Source of the DNA: Fistularia commersonii
Taxonomy: Eukaryota; Chordata; Actinopteri; Syngnathiformes; Fistulariidae
Reading direction: 5' to 3'
Assembly: GCA_037954325.1 (NCBI GenBank)
Contig: JBBMNZ010000019.1
Location: 14,557,001 to 14,621,000, forward strand
Length of the DNA: 64,000 bases
In this document: piece after piece, positions 1 to 37,950 of the stretch
Position numbering within the stretch: position 1 is the stretch's first letter
Layout: each line of letters opens with the position of its first letter
Translations under genes and position numbers: made by a program
Notes under the pieces: model-generated
Told to the model about the DNA's origin: nothing
The model's input: the letters and a program-made list of their open reading frames with translations, nothing else
Database searches by the model: none

Positions 1-2780
1 TGAAGCCATTCATCCCCTCATCGATTCACACATCTGGAAACTATGTGTCTCTGATGAGCCTCCTGTTTGTTTTTGGGAGGAACTCTGAGGAACCCCTCGC
101 AGGAACCGGGGAGAACAAGGAGACTTCACGCATTCCTGTGGGAATGCAAGCAGTGACCTTGTCGCCGTGAGGCATCAAAATTTGAAATTTCAAATTCCCA
201 GTGGGCCTCATTTACGGGCACACTTTCAACATTTGCGTTGCTACATTGGGTGGACACAGAACCCAATCAGGCGAAAAAAGAACGCGTGTCGAAACAGCCA
301 ATCAGAAATCGGAATGCATGACCCAGCGCCAAGAATTGCAGAAATATATGCAGACAACATGCCACGGCTAAATGTCACCATAAGTCCAAGCGTTGCCTTT
401 TCCTTCAGAATAAAAGCATTATAAAATAAAAGCATATGTTCATCCTTGGACGTAAACGTACCGTCTGCGTCGGTGGAAGCCGCCGCGCATTGCGAGCGGT
501 TGTGATTGGCTCCGCAGGGGTGAACCCACCAGAGAACATCACTGGAGGATGAGGAAGATTCATCTGCTCCATGCTCAGGCTAAATTATTTTTACTATTAT
601 TGTCTTTGTTTTGCTCATTTATTTATGAATTCTAATTGCTAACACTAGCGCGCTAATACTGGTTAGCGCAGTGGTTAGTGCTTCTGCCACCTTGTCAGCG
701 ATATCCCACGTACGTGAAGGCAACTTCTTGCTAATTCACAATGAGTTGTTCCGAACTGGCGCAGCGGTTGGCACTTCCGCTCACAGCAAGAGGTCCCTCG
801 GTTGGATTCTGACAGGGCGGCTTTTCTTTGTGGAGTTTCCATGTTCTCCCCGTGGCTGCAAGGGAGTGAATGGTTGGATTTTTGGAATATGTGTGAATGA
901 GTGGGTGAATGGTTGTATGTCTTTGTATGTGAGCATGGGATCAACTGGACAACCAGGTTAGGCTCCAACCTGGCATGAATGACTGAAATGAATGAATGAA
1001 TGAATGAATGAATGAATGCTTCAAAACCAACCCACTAGCTGCGTACGAGTGCTGATGTGCAGCCTGCAGTTGAAATTCCCAGAGTGACAACCACTGTTTA
1101 TTTTTTTGAAAACCGACTTTGCTTCAATGCGTCAGAGGAGTCATGTGACCTTTGCGCCGCTCTGCAAACACCGGGTGGCAAAAAAAAACGCGAATCCTTG
1201 CAGCGCCCCCCCCCCCCCCAACCACCACTATTCCCATTTCCCGCTGCATCCCCGGCCGGGCGCCATGACCCGATGGGATCGGACAACTTTTCAACACCGA
1301 TCATCGTCGTCGTGTTTGTTCGCCCCGCTTGTCTCCATTAAGCCAGATACCCGGGCTTTTCTCATGGAGCCAATTACCTTATTGTTTTTTATTTCTGAAG
1401 TGACTTATCCCATGTTTCCCTTTTTTTTACTTCGCCGTACCCTCGCTCAGCTCCTCTACCTCCAGAATATTAATGCGCAGCGCTGTCAGAAGCCATTGTT
1501 ATTATTGGTCCTGAGATCCTTTTGCATGAGCGGCTTCTCTCGTGTTCTTGGGCATATTGTACCCCCTCTGCCCCGCCTGCAAATAACGCCGCATCCGATA
1601 GGAAGAGAGCAAACGGCCGCGACCAAGGGTCACGCATATGGCGGCGAGAGAAATGGGGGAACCTTCAGCGGAGCGCCAGGGGGAAACACGTGAACGGGGA
1701 AGCGCGAAAGGCGATGTAAACGGCGAGAGGTGAAGAAAACGGGAGTGGGGGGAGGGGGGGGGGGGAGAGAAAGCGCCGGAGGGGCTGATATTTAATGTGA
1801 TAAATGAGTTGTGACAGTCCGCCTGCAGCCCCCCTCCAACCAGCGAGCAGCAGGAACACAGAAATAGAAGGCATTATGGGTAAAGGGACATGCAGAGCAT
1901 TATGTATGGATATGGAAAGGGGGGGCGTCCCGGCCGGAGCGAGGGATAGGCGGAGGGGAAATGAGCGATGGCACCGGGTCGGCGGCGCTACGGATGCCCT
2001 CCGGGCGGAGGACATAATGGAGGCAAGGGGGGCGATGCAGCAGCCGGTTAATGATCTGACTTTTCGTGAAAAGATTACAGCTTCTTAACTCGCCTTTTTT
2101 TTTTTTTTTTCTTCCACTCTGTTTCGTTGTTTTTCCACATGTTGGGCCGGCTCGCGGCAAGAAGGGCCCCGCAGACAATGACGGACTCTGTCGTCCGGGG
2201 TCGGGGGAGTGGAAGCCTGCGAGATGACTCATACGGAGGAATGAAGACGGGGCGAAGCGAGGGAGGAGGGTGTTTTTTTTTTTTTTTTTTTTTTTTGAAG
2301 AAGTAAAAAGTGAAGAAGAAAAGGAGGGGTGTGTGAGACCCTACGGCTGAAATGGCCCGTTTGATCTCCTTGCTCATCCCTCCTGAGTCAGCATTAACCG
2401 CTGATTCCTCATCGTCCTTCCTTCGCTTTACCTCGACGCCTTGGCGTCTCCATGCCGACGTGGATGGCCCGCGAGTCGTCACGCGATCAAAGATGGCGGA
2501 CGTTTTCTTTAGATGGTTAATAATGAGCAGGCAGCATCCACGCCAAACAAGGTCATGATGCCAAAAGCATGATGGAGGTTCTTTGGAGACCATGAGTGAG
2601 AGGGTGTATGTCTCAATAAGAGGCCCTGTGATTGGTTGAGGGTGAACCCCTCCTCTTGCCCAATCGCAGCTGAGATAGGCTCCAGCCTGGATGAATGAAT
2701 GAAGCCAATGATGATCTTCAATGTGGCTTGTGTGATTTCACTCCTCTAATGATCTCCTTCCTCTGTCCCCCCCCCCTCAG
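1..2780. other. KIRREL1 upstream intron: repeats and GC-rich unique sequence
   Basis: Most likely the large first intron of KIRREL1. Positions 1-175 are a reverse-oriented SINE-like fragment and 740-1018 a forward one with a GAATGAATG tail. Positions 1100-2560 are comparatively GC-rich and lack recognisable repeats apart from homopolymers (C 1206-1221, T 2094-2110 and 2272-2296). Another SINE-like 3' end lies at 2595-2703. I see no convincing signal-peptide exon here. Confidence 0.55.
740..1018 (+). repeat. SINE-like element, KIRREL1 upstream intron
   Basis: Head GGCGCAGCGGTTGGC, CAAGAGGTCCCTCGGTTGGA box, internal GTGAATGAGTGGGTGAATGG, then a (GAAT)n tail at 986-1018. The head resembles tRNA A/B-box spacing but is not a tRNA gene. 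Confidence 0.55.
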
Positions 2781-28140
<25,360 letters not shown>

Positions 28141-30065
28141 GGCCGAGGGACACCCAAGGAAAAGCGTCTTTTAGATAGCGTTGCAGCTAAGAAAACACCC
28201 GATTCCCGCGCGCACACTTACACACACACACGCATACACACACACACACACATACACACGCGACTACGAAACACAAGAATGAGCATCACATGCCCACGCA
28301 CAGTCAGAAGACCATACCTATGAGACGGGGAAGGTCTTGGGAAAGCGAGAGAGGGAAAAAATAATAATATAAAAGCAGTGGAAAAGGAGGTCTTAGGGAA
28401 ATTCCACAATTTTTGAAATCCCCCCACCCCACCCCCTCGCTCCAGACGCGACAGTGAATCTGAGCTCTAAAAGAGCAGACGCGCAAGTCACAATCAAGAT
28501 GGTGTTGGCCGGGGAGGGGGGGGGGGCAGGAGATCCCAGATCTCCGCGGCAACAGAGACTTTTGCCGTGAACTTTGTAAATGAGCGTCTCACAGACTGTT
28601 GAATAGGGAGAAACCTCAGCCAGTGGAAGTCGTTTCTGGCCGCCATTTTTTTTATTTTAGCTGGTTGTCTTATCCAACGATCATAGAGCACATATATATA
28701 TATATATCTATATACATATATAGATATATATATCTATATATATATATATAAATATAGTATCCCAGAACACCCTTCCTTGCGATGCCATCATGCTTTTCTT
28801 GTCGATGACGGTTGTCCAGATGGGTTTCATCATTTTTGCACTGCATCGACAGTATTCATGCTTTAGACATCCCTTACCTATATCCTTGTAATGTCTTCTT
28901 TTTATTTGCACACCAGACTAGAGCTTTGTATTCTATTTTTTAACATTACAGAATTATTTTTGTCAATGTAAAAAAGAAAAAAAGAAAAAAAAAAGTAACA
29001 TGTACGTGTGGACCAAAAGGTTTCGAGCGCACAGGACTCGGTGAGTGGGGGGACCCAGGCGATATCCACTGAGACGGAGCGAAGAGACGTGCCAACTCTT
29101 GTAAAAAAAAAAAGGATTCAAGGTATATTTCACGCCAGAAGGTTAAACCAGTGTATAAAAGATACCTAGTGCCAAGTGTTCATGTTGTTCTTCACCTTAG
29201 CTCATGTATATGCAGTATAAGCTCCTTCTATTGGCAACTGTTGCTTTATTAAGCAGGCTCGGTTGGTCGGGGTGGGCCTTCCCGGACATTTTAATGGATC
29301 GGGGGGGAAGCGTGGGGATGGTGGAGGTGGGGGGGGGGGCGAGAAGCCTGGCGTGGATGAAGAGAGAGAAAAAAATAAAAACAACAAAAACACACAGATG
29401 TTGGGTTTCGAGCTGAGTGGCCTTACAGGGGAACGTGTCATACATTTCCATTTTAAATCATTCCTCATTGTCTGCCAAAAAAACGGCCAGAGAAGAATGT
29501 GTGCAAGAAGGTTCTATGAAGGCTTGTCTACGATGTTGCCGTGTGGTGGTGTGTGTGTGAGCGTGAGAAAGACGAAATGTGTATGTATGTGTGTGTGCGT
29601 GCGCGTGTGCGCGTGTGTGGTGCACACAACCGTTTGTGCAATGTGTTTGTATAGATGTGTGAATGTTGACATGCGTACTGTTAGCATACTGTTAAAACGC
29701 AGTGCCCAATTCCAGCGTGCGCAGGACTATTGTATGCATGTGTGTGTGTGTGAGTGTGTGTGTCAAAACGCGCGGATGTGTGTGTGTGTGGGTGTGTGTG
29801 TTTCAGTATATGTCCATATCATTTCTCTCACAATCCTGTTACAGTACTTTTATACCTCTGGTAGGACTGTATCCTGTATTATTGTGTCTTTGAATTTAGA
29901 AAAAAAATTCCAATGTTTATGTTATTGTACTGTTCTTCGTAGCAGAGAAAAGGTGTACAATGAACGTTATCAAACTCATTTTTTAATTTCATTATCTTCA
30001 ATATTTTTTAAAAATGGTATGTAATTATTTTTCCACAGTATTACATAAATAAAAGCACTGTTTTT
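28141..30065 (+). other. KIRREL1: KIRREL1 3' UTR
   Basis: About 1.9 kb from the stop codon to a cluster of AATAAA hexamers. It holds a CA-rich tract (28205-28260), a TA-rich tract (28690-28755) and several TG-rich tracts (29540-29810). No coding potential is visible. The end is inferred from the polyadenylation signal, not from transcript data. Confidence 0.7.
30048..30053 (+). terminator. Polyadenylation signal AATAAA (KIRREL1)
   Basis: Canonical AATAAA in an A/T-rich context, with further AATAAA-like hexamers in the next 40 bases. It is the first strong cluster after the KIRREL1 stop codon and about 1 kb before NDUFS2. Confidence 0.7.
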
Positions 30066-31097
30066 TATAAATAAAAAAAATAAATGAATAAAATTGAAAT
30101 GTGTTGCATGTACTCGTCATTTTCTACATGCATCTTTCGGCGTGGGGGTCAGGGAACGAGGGGAAATTGGGGCTCCGCATCTGCAGGACATGAATGAATG
30201 AATAATAATCATTATATGAACACATTTATCCATCTTGCAAATATGAAGTAACATTTTAAAAGAAGGAAATGCCACTGGTGTAAAGTTATAACAATTATTG
30301 TTGCTGAGAATTAGTTAATTAACCACAATATATATGTATTATTATTATTATTATTGATATATTCATTATACCATTATATATTTATTCATTGATTCTTTAC
30401 CTTTACCGCTTATCCTGCTCTCAGGGTCGCAGCCGGCTGGATCCCAGCTGCCACTGCGAGAAAAAGGGCGCACCCTGCGCTCGATCACAGGGCCACATAA
30501 AGAGACGTGAAACCATTCACACCACTGGTCAATTCGGGATCTTCAAAAAACCTCTCCTGCATGTTTTTGAAATGTGTGAGGAAACCGGAGAACCCACCCA
30601 GACACAGAGGGGAGGAACGTGGAGACTCTACACAGAAAACCCCACTGTTAAAAGGCAAACCTGGGACCCTCTTGTGGAAGCACCAAGCACTGCGCTACCT
30701 TCCATTTCATACTAACATATTTATATTTGAGTAATATATTTTCACACACAAGCACTATCTATGGCACCCCAGAAATGTCTGTGTTTGATGCATATTCCTG
30801 CAAAGTCTCCTCACAGTTATCACTGTGACAAAGCACAGTAAACACAATTGTACACGTATGTGTTAGTAAAATCACACGGGATCATTTTAAAATGCTTTAA
30901 AATCGATGTTGCACTTCTTAACTCCTGTCTCAAGAACATCTGACGAGCTGCTGTGAAAATGACCTCCTAAATTTCACGTTTTGGGCGCTGCAGTTACACA
31001 AAGTCACCGATAGATGGCAGTCGCGTATATAGGTTGCGATGATAGAAGAAGAACAGGAGACGTCATCGGCCAGAGGTGGCCCAGACTGCCAGCCAAG
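30066..31097. other. KIRREL1-NDUFS2 intergenic region with reverse SINE-like copy
   Basis: A GAATGAATGAAT microrepeat lies near 30190 and an AT-rich stretch at 30200-30400. A reverse-oriented SINE-like element (about 30385-30705) follows, recognised by the inverted gaggaaACCggagaacccac and GGGACCCT segments. The last 130 bases are less repetitive and should hold the NDUFS2 promoter and 5' UTR. Confidence 0.55.
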
Positions 31098-31104
31098 ATG
31101 GCGG
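31094..31104 (+). promoter_or_regulatory. YY1-type motif overlapping the NDUFS2 start codon
   Basis: CAAGATGGCGG spans the initiator ATG. This core matches the YY1 site found just downstream of transcription starts in many housekeeping and nuclear-encoded mitochondrial genes. It also gives a fair Kozak context (A at -3). No TATA box is obvious in the preceding 150 bases. Motif match only; binding is inferred. Confidence 0.5.
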
Positions 31105-31722
31105 CCACAATGTTGAGGTCGCTCACAACGCTGCGACGTCCTTCAACGAAATTAATTTTAAATAAAAATATTTTGAAACCTGGCTGCGTGGTGCTGCAGA
31201 ACAGGTAAGCTGCTGCGAGTGTCTGACTCCAAGGTGGTAGATATACCTCTCCTTCGTCAGCTGGAGTTCCAGAAGGCATACATAGAAGCTTATGCTAGCA
31301 CAATGCAAATAAGCCGGTTTTAAATCTAAATGCTTGTGGACAGTAACAATTCTCGCTTTTAAAGTATTATAACAAAGCGCTTATGTGTCAACCATGGAAA
31401 ATACGTTTTTTTACATGTTATGCTGTGTTATGTTAGCTTTAAGGTGTCGAGCCGCTAGCAGCGGCTATGTTATGAGCGACGTGATTATCCAACAGCCTCA
31501 GCGCATCCCATTTACTCAGTGTAAGGTCAAATTCATTTCCCTTACTTAAGGTGATTTAATCACTTAGAAACAATAATATTTCTAATTAAAGGTTCGGTAC
31601 CGATTATGTCACAGTCAGCAATTGATGGTGTATATTCAGAGGGATTCGTTTTCATAACATCAGTGTTTGTGTATAATATGTTAAATTGCATAAATAGCAG
31701 GAGAAGCACTCTTGATGTTATA

Positions 31723-31784
<62 letters not shown>

Positions 31785-34700
31785 GTATGTACATATATTA
31801 TATGTATGTATGTATGTATGTGTACACACACAAACTCACACAATCATCATATAAACCGTTGCTTGAGATAAAAAGCTTAAATGTATTGGCAATTTATAAA
31901 TCAAACATCTTCTCTGGCAAGGAAAGTCCATGTTATGTGTGCATCCATAAAAATACATATTGTTAGTTGATGTAAACTAAACATGTTTTGAACAGAACAA
32001 AACCACAGTATTTATATTATATACAAAAGATCCATATTTTTAATGATGTGCCACATGTAACGGTGTGCAAGAATATCCATTCTTCCCACTTAAATAACAG
32101 ACAGATCCCCCAAACAACACCACCACCCTCAACGGGATAATAGTAGAAGGCTGTTGCTAGCAGGCATCTAACTAACAGCATGCATCACACCCTTTTCTAG
32201 GCAAAAGCAATGGCAGCCCGATGTGGAATGGACAGAGCAGTTTGCCGGGGCGGTTATGTACCCCACTGCTATTAACGAGAAATGGACCCCACCCCCCTGG
32301 AATGGTAACTCGCACCTCAGCCTTATTTTTCTCGGTGACATAGAAAAAAAAATGAAATTGCTGCAAGTGGTATTAACGAGTTGGTTTAGAAACCTGTCAA
32401 AGATTGCAGGTCTCATCCTCCTTCTCACAGTCTGTTGGAGAGCTGTTAAGTGTCTGCCCGGGAAAGTAGGGCAATGGAAAGATGCTAATGTTGATACCTT
32501 TACCAAGGCCTGTATCATTAAGCCTGGCTAGCGGATCTGCCCTGGGGCTTTTGGGTAATCTGGGTGGTTCACTCTTCAGCTGGATACGTCACCATGGTGG
32601 CTTTCGCCATAGACCTGACCTGCTCTAGTGGAGGTTAAGCTCCCAAACAACAAATCCTGTGAAATTACTGCGTTTGGCCAAATTATATTGGTATAAAAAG
32701 TCTGTCACCCTCTTGCTTGATCACTTTGTGTGTTTGGAATTTTTTTTCCTGAGGATGATAGATTTTAGAATTGTCACCCTCTTGCTTGATCACTTTGTGT
32801 GTTTGGAATTTTTTTTCCTGAGGATGATAGATTTTAGAATTAGTTGTTAGTCTGATTAAGAGAAAAAATAATGTTGTAGAGCCTTATACATGTTGAAGTT
32901 TTATGATGTACCAAACTCATGTGTTTATATATCATAATACTTTAAGGGACTCTCATTAATTAAATACACAATTTGCACATTTAGCTCTTGTTATGTTTGA
33001 GTGATGAGCCTGTGATGAGGAATACATCCTGCTCACACAGCAGTTGAAATCTGTACAAAATCTATTATTTTGTTTTAAAACTTTGGCTGTATATCATCCC
33101 ATTTCCTTTCCTTGTTTTGTAGACAAAGATCCTCCTGCAGAGAAGGAAGTGTCCAACCTGACCATCAACTTCGGTCCGCAGCATCCCGCGGCACACGGCG
33201 TGCTACGCCTGGTGCTGGAGCTCAGCGGCGAGTCTGTCAAGAAGTGTGACCCCCACATCGGCCTGCTGCATCGCGGCACGGAGAAGCTCATTGAGTACAA
33301 GACCTACCTGCAGGTGCTGCACAGCCGTCAGCGATTGCTATTTTCCATATTGATATATCGAGTTTTTTGACAAACTACACAGTAGTTTTACATCTTCATG
33401 TAATTGTGTTGTTTTTCCTCAGGAGATGTTTCAAAATCCTTGAATTTTTAACTCCGCTCCAGCCATAATCACGCTACAGATGAAATCACAGACTGACATT
33501 AATATGCATGCAAACTCATTTTAAATGACGTGGCTTCACTTGCAGGCCAGTAAATGAGTGCAGATATTCCCTCACTTCCCTCCATCACAAGGGAAGTCCA
33601 GCACTTAATATTTCTAATATTATGCGATAGATTGCGGCACCGTAACTTGAGTGTTTCCTTAAGCGTATTCATTTCTAACAAAGGAAAAATTAGGATTCAT
33701 ATTGTAGCAGTAGAAGCTCAGCTGTGTGGAGGCCTGTTAACGGCTGACAGCAAAACACCGCGTCAGCATCACCAAGGAGACGAGACACAGATTGCACTAT
33801 GTGTCTGCCATTAACAGTTCACTAATCCTGCTGTGAATATTGTAAATCAAGAAGTGAAATACTGTATTTCACCAGATTGTGGACAGTCAGCTGTGATGTG
33901 GATTTTGATGTCTTGGTTGCTTGCCTAACACCTTGTAATTCCCCCACCACACTTCCCCTTCTTGTGCCACAGGCCCTGCCGTACTTTGACCGTCTTGACT
34001 ATGTTTCCATGATGTGCAACGAGCAGGCCTACTCGCTGGCGGTGGAGAGGCTGCTCAACATCCAGGCTCCGCCCCGAGCCCAGTGGATCAGAGGTTCGGG
34101 CCTGACACACAAAGCTTGCATAAAAAATGACCCTGTCCCACAACGTCAGCCCTAAATGCCATCCTCTCCTCATTCCTCTCTCCCGCCAGTGCTGTATGGA
34201 GAGTTGACCCGCATCCTGAACCACATCATGGCCATCACCACGCACGCGCTCGACATCGGCGCGATGACCCCCTTCTTCTGGATGTTTGAGGAGAGGGAAA
34301 AGGTCCCTGCTGCCAAGAATCTTAGACGCTTTCAGAAACAGTAACACCTTGAGTTGACAAGATCAATTCATCCATGACCGAGCTCATAAACTCAGTTTGC
34401 TTGTATATCACATTTCGTTTCCCCACTGCAATGAAACGTTATCAATCCATTGCTATGTGTTTTTTAAATAAGAAAAATGTACTTTGTATATCACATGAAT
34501 AATGTATAAAATAATACCTGAATAAAAATAATACATTAAGTTTGGATGAAGATAGGAGGAAGAGGTTGGGAGAGTTCTTCCACTTAACTTACTGGCTACA
34601 ACCTAAATGATATAATGTGTTGCGAAATGTAATGTGCACACTTTGCTACACTTTATGTCTACACTTCAATTAGCGACAGAGTGAATGACGCTGTTATGTG

Positions 34701-37700
34701 TGCACCTATAAAAATACATATTGTTAGTTGATGTGAACTAAACATGTTTTGAACTGAACAAAACCACAGTATTTATGTTATATACAAAAGATACATATTT
34801 AAAACTATCAAACCGTCCCCTACCAGCTTTGAATGACTTCTAATGCCTCGTGTATTGACGTTCTCGCCTTCGGCACCACCAAATCCCCGTAAATGTCTCC
34901 TGCCTTCCCACAAATGATCCGTCACTGTATCTCGTAACAACTATGAAAATGCACGCTTTGAATGATTTCCCTCGGATGGTGTTTTTTTCCAGGCTAACAT
35001 GTTTTCCTTCCCTCCTTTTGTAGATGTTTGAGTTCTATGAGAGGGTGTCCGGCGCCAGAATGCATGCGGCCTACGTCCGACCTGGCGGCGTCCACCAGGT
35101 GAGAGACTCTTGTTTATAGTTGTGCTCGCCGTGTATGAGCATAGGATCATCGCAGGGAAGGAGCTGAGAGAGAAATGAAAAGTGAAACTTGAGGGTATGC
35201 CCAAAAAAGGACAAGATTTGTGCCAAAATACTGAGGCTTGTCGTCTGTTTTGCTCCAGGATTTACCGTTGGGCTTGATGGATGACATCTATGAGTGGTGC
35301 AAGAACTTCTCCATCCGAATCGACGAAGTGGAGGAGGTGTGTGTTCCCCCGGGAGGTTGATGTCTTTACCGCCCCCCGCGAACTCCACATAAACTGTTTT
35401 CTCCCCATGCAGATGTTGACCAACAATCGTATCTGGAAGAACCGCACAGTGGACATCGGAGTAGTTACCGCTGAGGAGGCCCTCAACTACGGATTCAGGT
35501 GCCCCCCGAAACTGACGCGGCTGAAAGTCTCAATCACCGCAGTGAACTGAAAGGCAAATGTCCCCCTTCCCCCCCACCAGTGGCGTGATGCTGAGAGGCT
35601 CTGGCATCAAGTGGGACCTGAGGAAGTCTCAGCCGTACGACAAGTATGACGAGGTGGAGTTCGACGTTCCCATCGGGAGCAAAGGCGACTGCTATGACCG
35701 GTACGAGTGTGTATGAGTACAAATAATCTTTTAAAAGCAACCTTTGCATTTTTTTTCCCCCTTTTCTTTCAATGATATATATTTTGAGATACTCTGTGGT
35801 TGTGTGACATTAGCTGCTTTCAGACAGAATTTGGTTCCAGGCAGTAGCCTCCTTCTCCATGGGAGCTTTTTAGTTTTGTTTTAGTTTTGCACAACAGTCT
35901 GTGGCATGCACCTTAAGCTTAAAACCAACCCACCGGAGCAGAAGATGACGACAACACGAACAACGTGGAGGTAGAAGCTGCCACAGCGTTCATGGAATAA
36001 TAACTGTGAACTATCAGAAGTGCTTTTGTTTTCTCCCTCGACTTCAAAAGTGCAGAACCCTGTTAGCGGTTAGCTCACTCTGCCCTTATTCTGGCCAAAA
36101 TGTTGATGTTCCTCTACAAGCTCAGGAAACCACTGTGGCACTGCAGGCCAGAAGAGCTTAGTCTTCTCCGTTCTGTTTCTTGCTGCTTTGGTGCATTTTA
36201 TCGCAAGAAAACAGCTGACCAGTGACCACCATAGCTTTTAAAAATGAAGTGTTTGGTTATGGCCGTGGCTTATGAGTTCCACCAAGCACCTGTGAGATTC
36301 CGTGGAACCATACAAAGACCCTGTCACAGAGTAAGAGCTAGGTCCATGACGGTCCCTGGTCTCTCCACCATACCAATGCACCAAGAAGCAGACTACTTCC
36401 TGAAAAGGATCTTGGAGCTGCAAGAAGTTCCTACAATGGGAAAGGGTCTGACTCTGCTTGGAGGTTGTGTTGGATCAAGACTAGCAGATAAATAACAGTT
36501 TACACAGAGACAAGGCATTTGTCAGAACCTTATGCCACTGATTTCCACGGTGTGTCTTCTACACGCACCAGACGATTGAGCTTGCAACGTCAAAAGAAAA
36601 CTCAAAGCGACTACAATGTGATGGTGTTTCGGAGGAGTCCTCAGTATCCTGACGCCGCAGAGTCTGCACCCCTGACCTTTTAAGAACGACGATTACGGGT
36701 GCCCGCCATCTGTGGCTCACATCTGTGCCGCATGTGTGTGTGTGTCAGGTATCTGTGCAGAGTGGAGGAGATGAGGCAGTCCCTGTGGATCATGCACCAG
36801 GCGCTCAACAAGATGCCAGAAGGGGAGATTAAGGTGGACGATGCCAAGGTCGCACCGCCCAAGAGGGCTGAGATGAAGGTGAGCCTGCCGGAGAAGTGGT
36901 GTTTTTTCCTCATCGCTTCATCCCTTGTTTAAAGAGTTTGAAGAGGCTTTTTCCGGCTTTTGTTCTCCTTCAGTCCAGTTAACCTCCAGCCTTTTCCAGT
37001 TCACTGTCTTTATCCTATAAAAATGTTAGGAGGGCCTGTCAAGGGTTTATTCAAAGGGAAATCAAAATGTTAGCTTTTCAAGTGGACGGAGCAGCAGATA
37101 GCGCCTCAGCGAGAGGGTTGGATTCCCACAGGGTGGCCTTTCTTTATGGAGTCTCCATGTTGACCCTGTGGCTGCGTGGGGTTCCTCAGGGTTCTCTTGA
37201 GTTCCTCCCACAGTCCAAACACATGCAGTGCTCACTGAAGATCGAAAACCTTAAATTGCCTTGACTGAATCTACTTAATGCTTTTTGACTTGGAGGAGCC
37301 CAGAGGAATCCCGAAAGAAAGGCCTGCTGTCGGGTTGTGTGTGTGCGTATGTGTGTGTGAGTGAGCTGCACCTGAGTCAGGAACCCTGGTTTTCACTGTC
37401 CCTTCCTTCATTTCCTGAACCTTTACTGTTTTATCTGGAGGTTTAATTTTCAGGATTTTAAGTAAACACATCATCCAATGCGAAATAAATAATGTCTGTC
37501 TTGCTAAATTAGACGGCCCCTGGTTCTCTCCACTTATGTTTCGGTGGGGGTCGTAAATGGACGACTACCACACCTGGCTAGTTCTGCTCAGGTAACCAAC
37601 CCATATTGTCAACTCTGTCATGCTAGATGTCCATGGAGTCTCTGATCCACCACTTCAAGCTGTACACGGAGGGCTACCAGGTGCCCCCCGGGGCCACGTA

Positions 37701-37919
37701 CACCGCCGTGGAGGCCCCCAAGGTGAGGAGCGCCGGCTGCCTCACAGCCAGTCAGAGCTCTTTGCGACATCGAACAATATGTCATTGGTGAAATATCACC
37801 TCCCGACACGCAGGAGTTAATTTCAAATCACATGAAATTTTCATTTCCATTAATTATTCTGGGGGTCCACGGGGACTTGTGATGCAATTTGCTTACATGG
37901 GTGTATTTATGTGTGTGTC

Positions 37920-37950
<31 letters not shown>

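Noticed and set aside
740..1018. Possible tRNA gene at the head of the SINE-like repeats
   Set aside because: A/B-box-like spacing only; no cloverleaf, and the sequence is part of a dispersed repeat.
1106..1693. 195-codon + strand frame upstream of KIRREL1
   Set aside because: Low-complexity composition, no recognisable domain and no splice-consistent link to the KIRREL1 frame.
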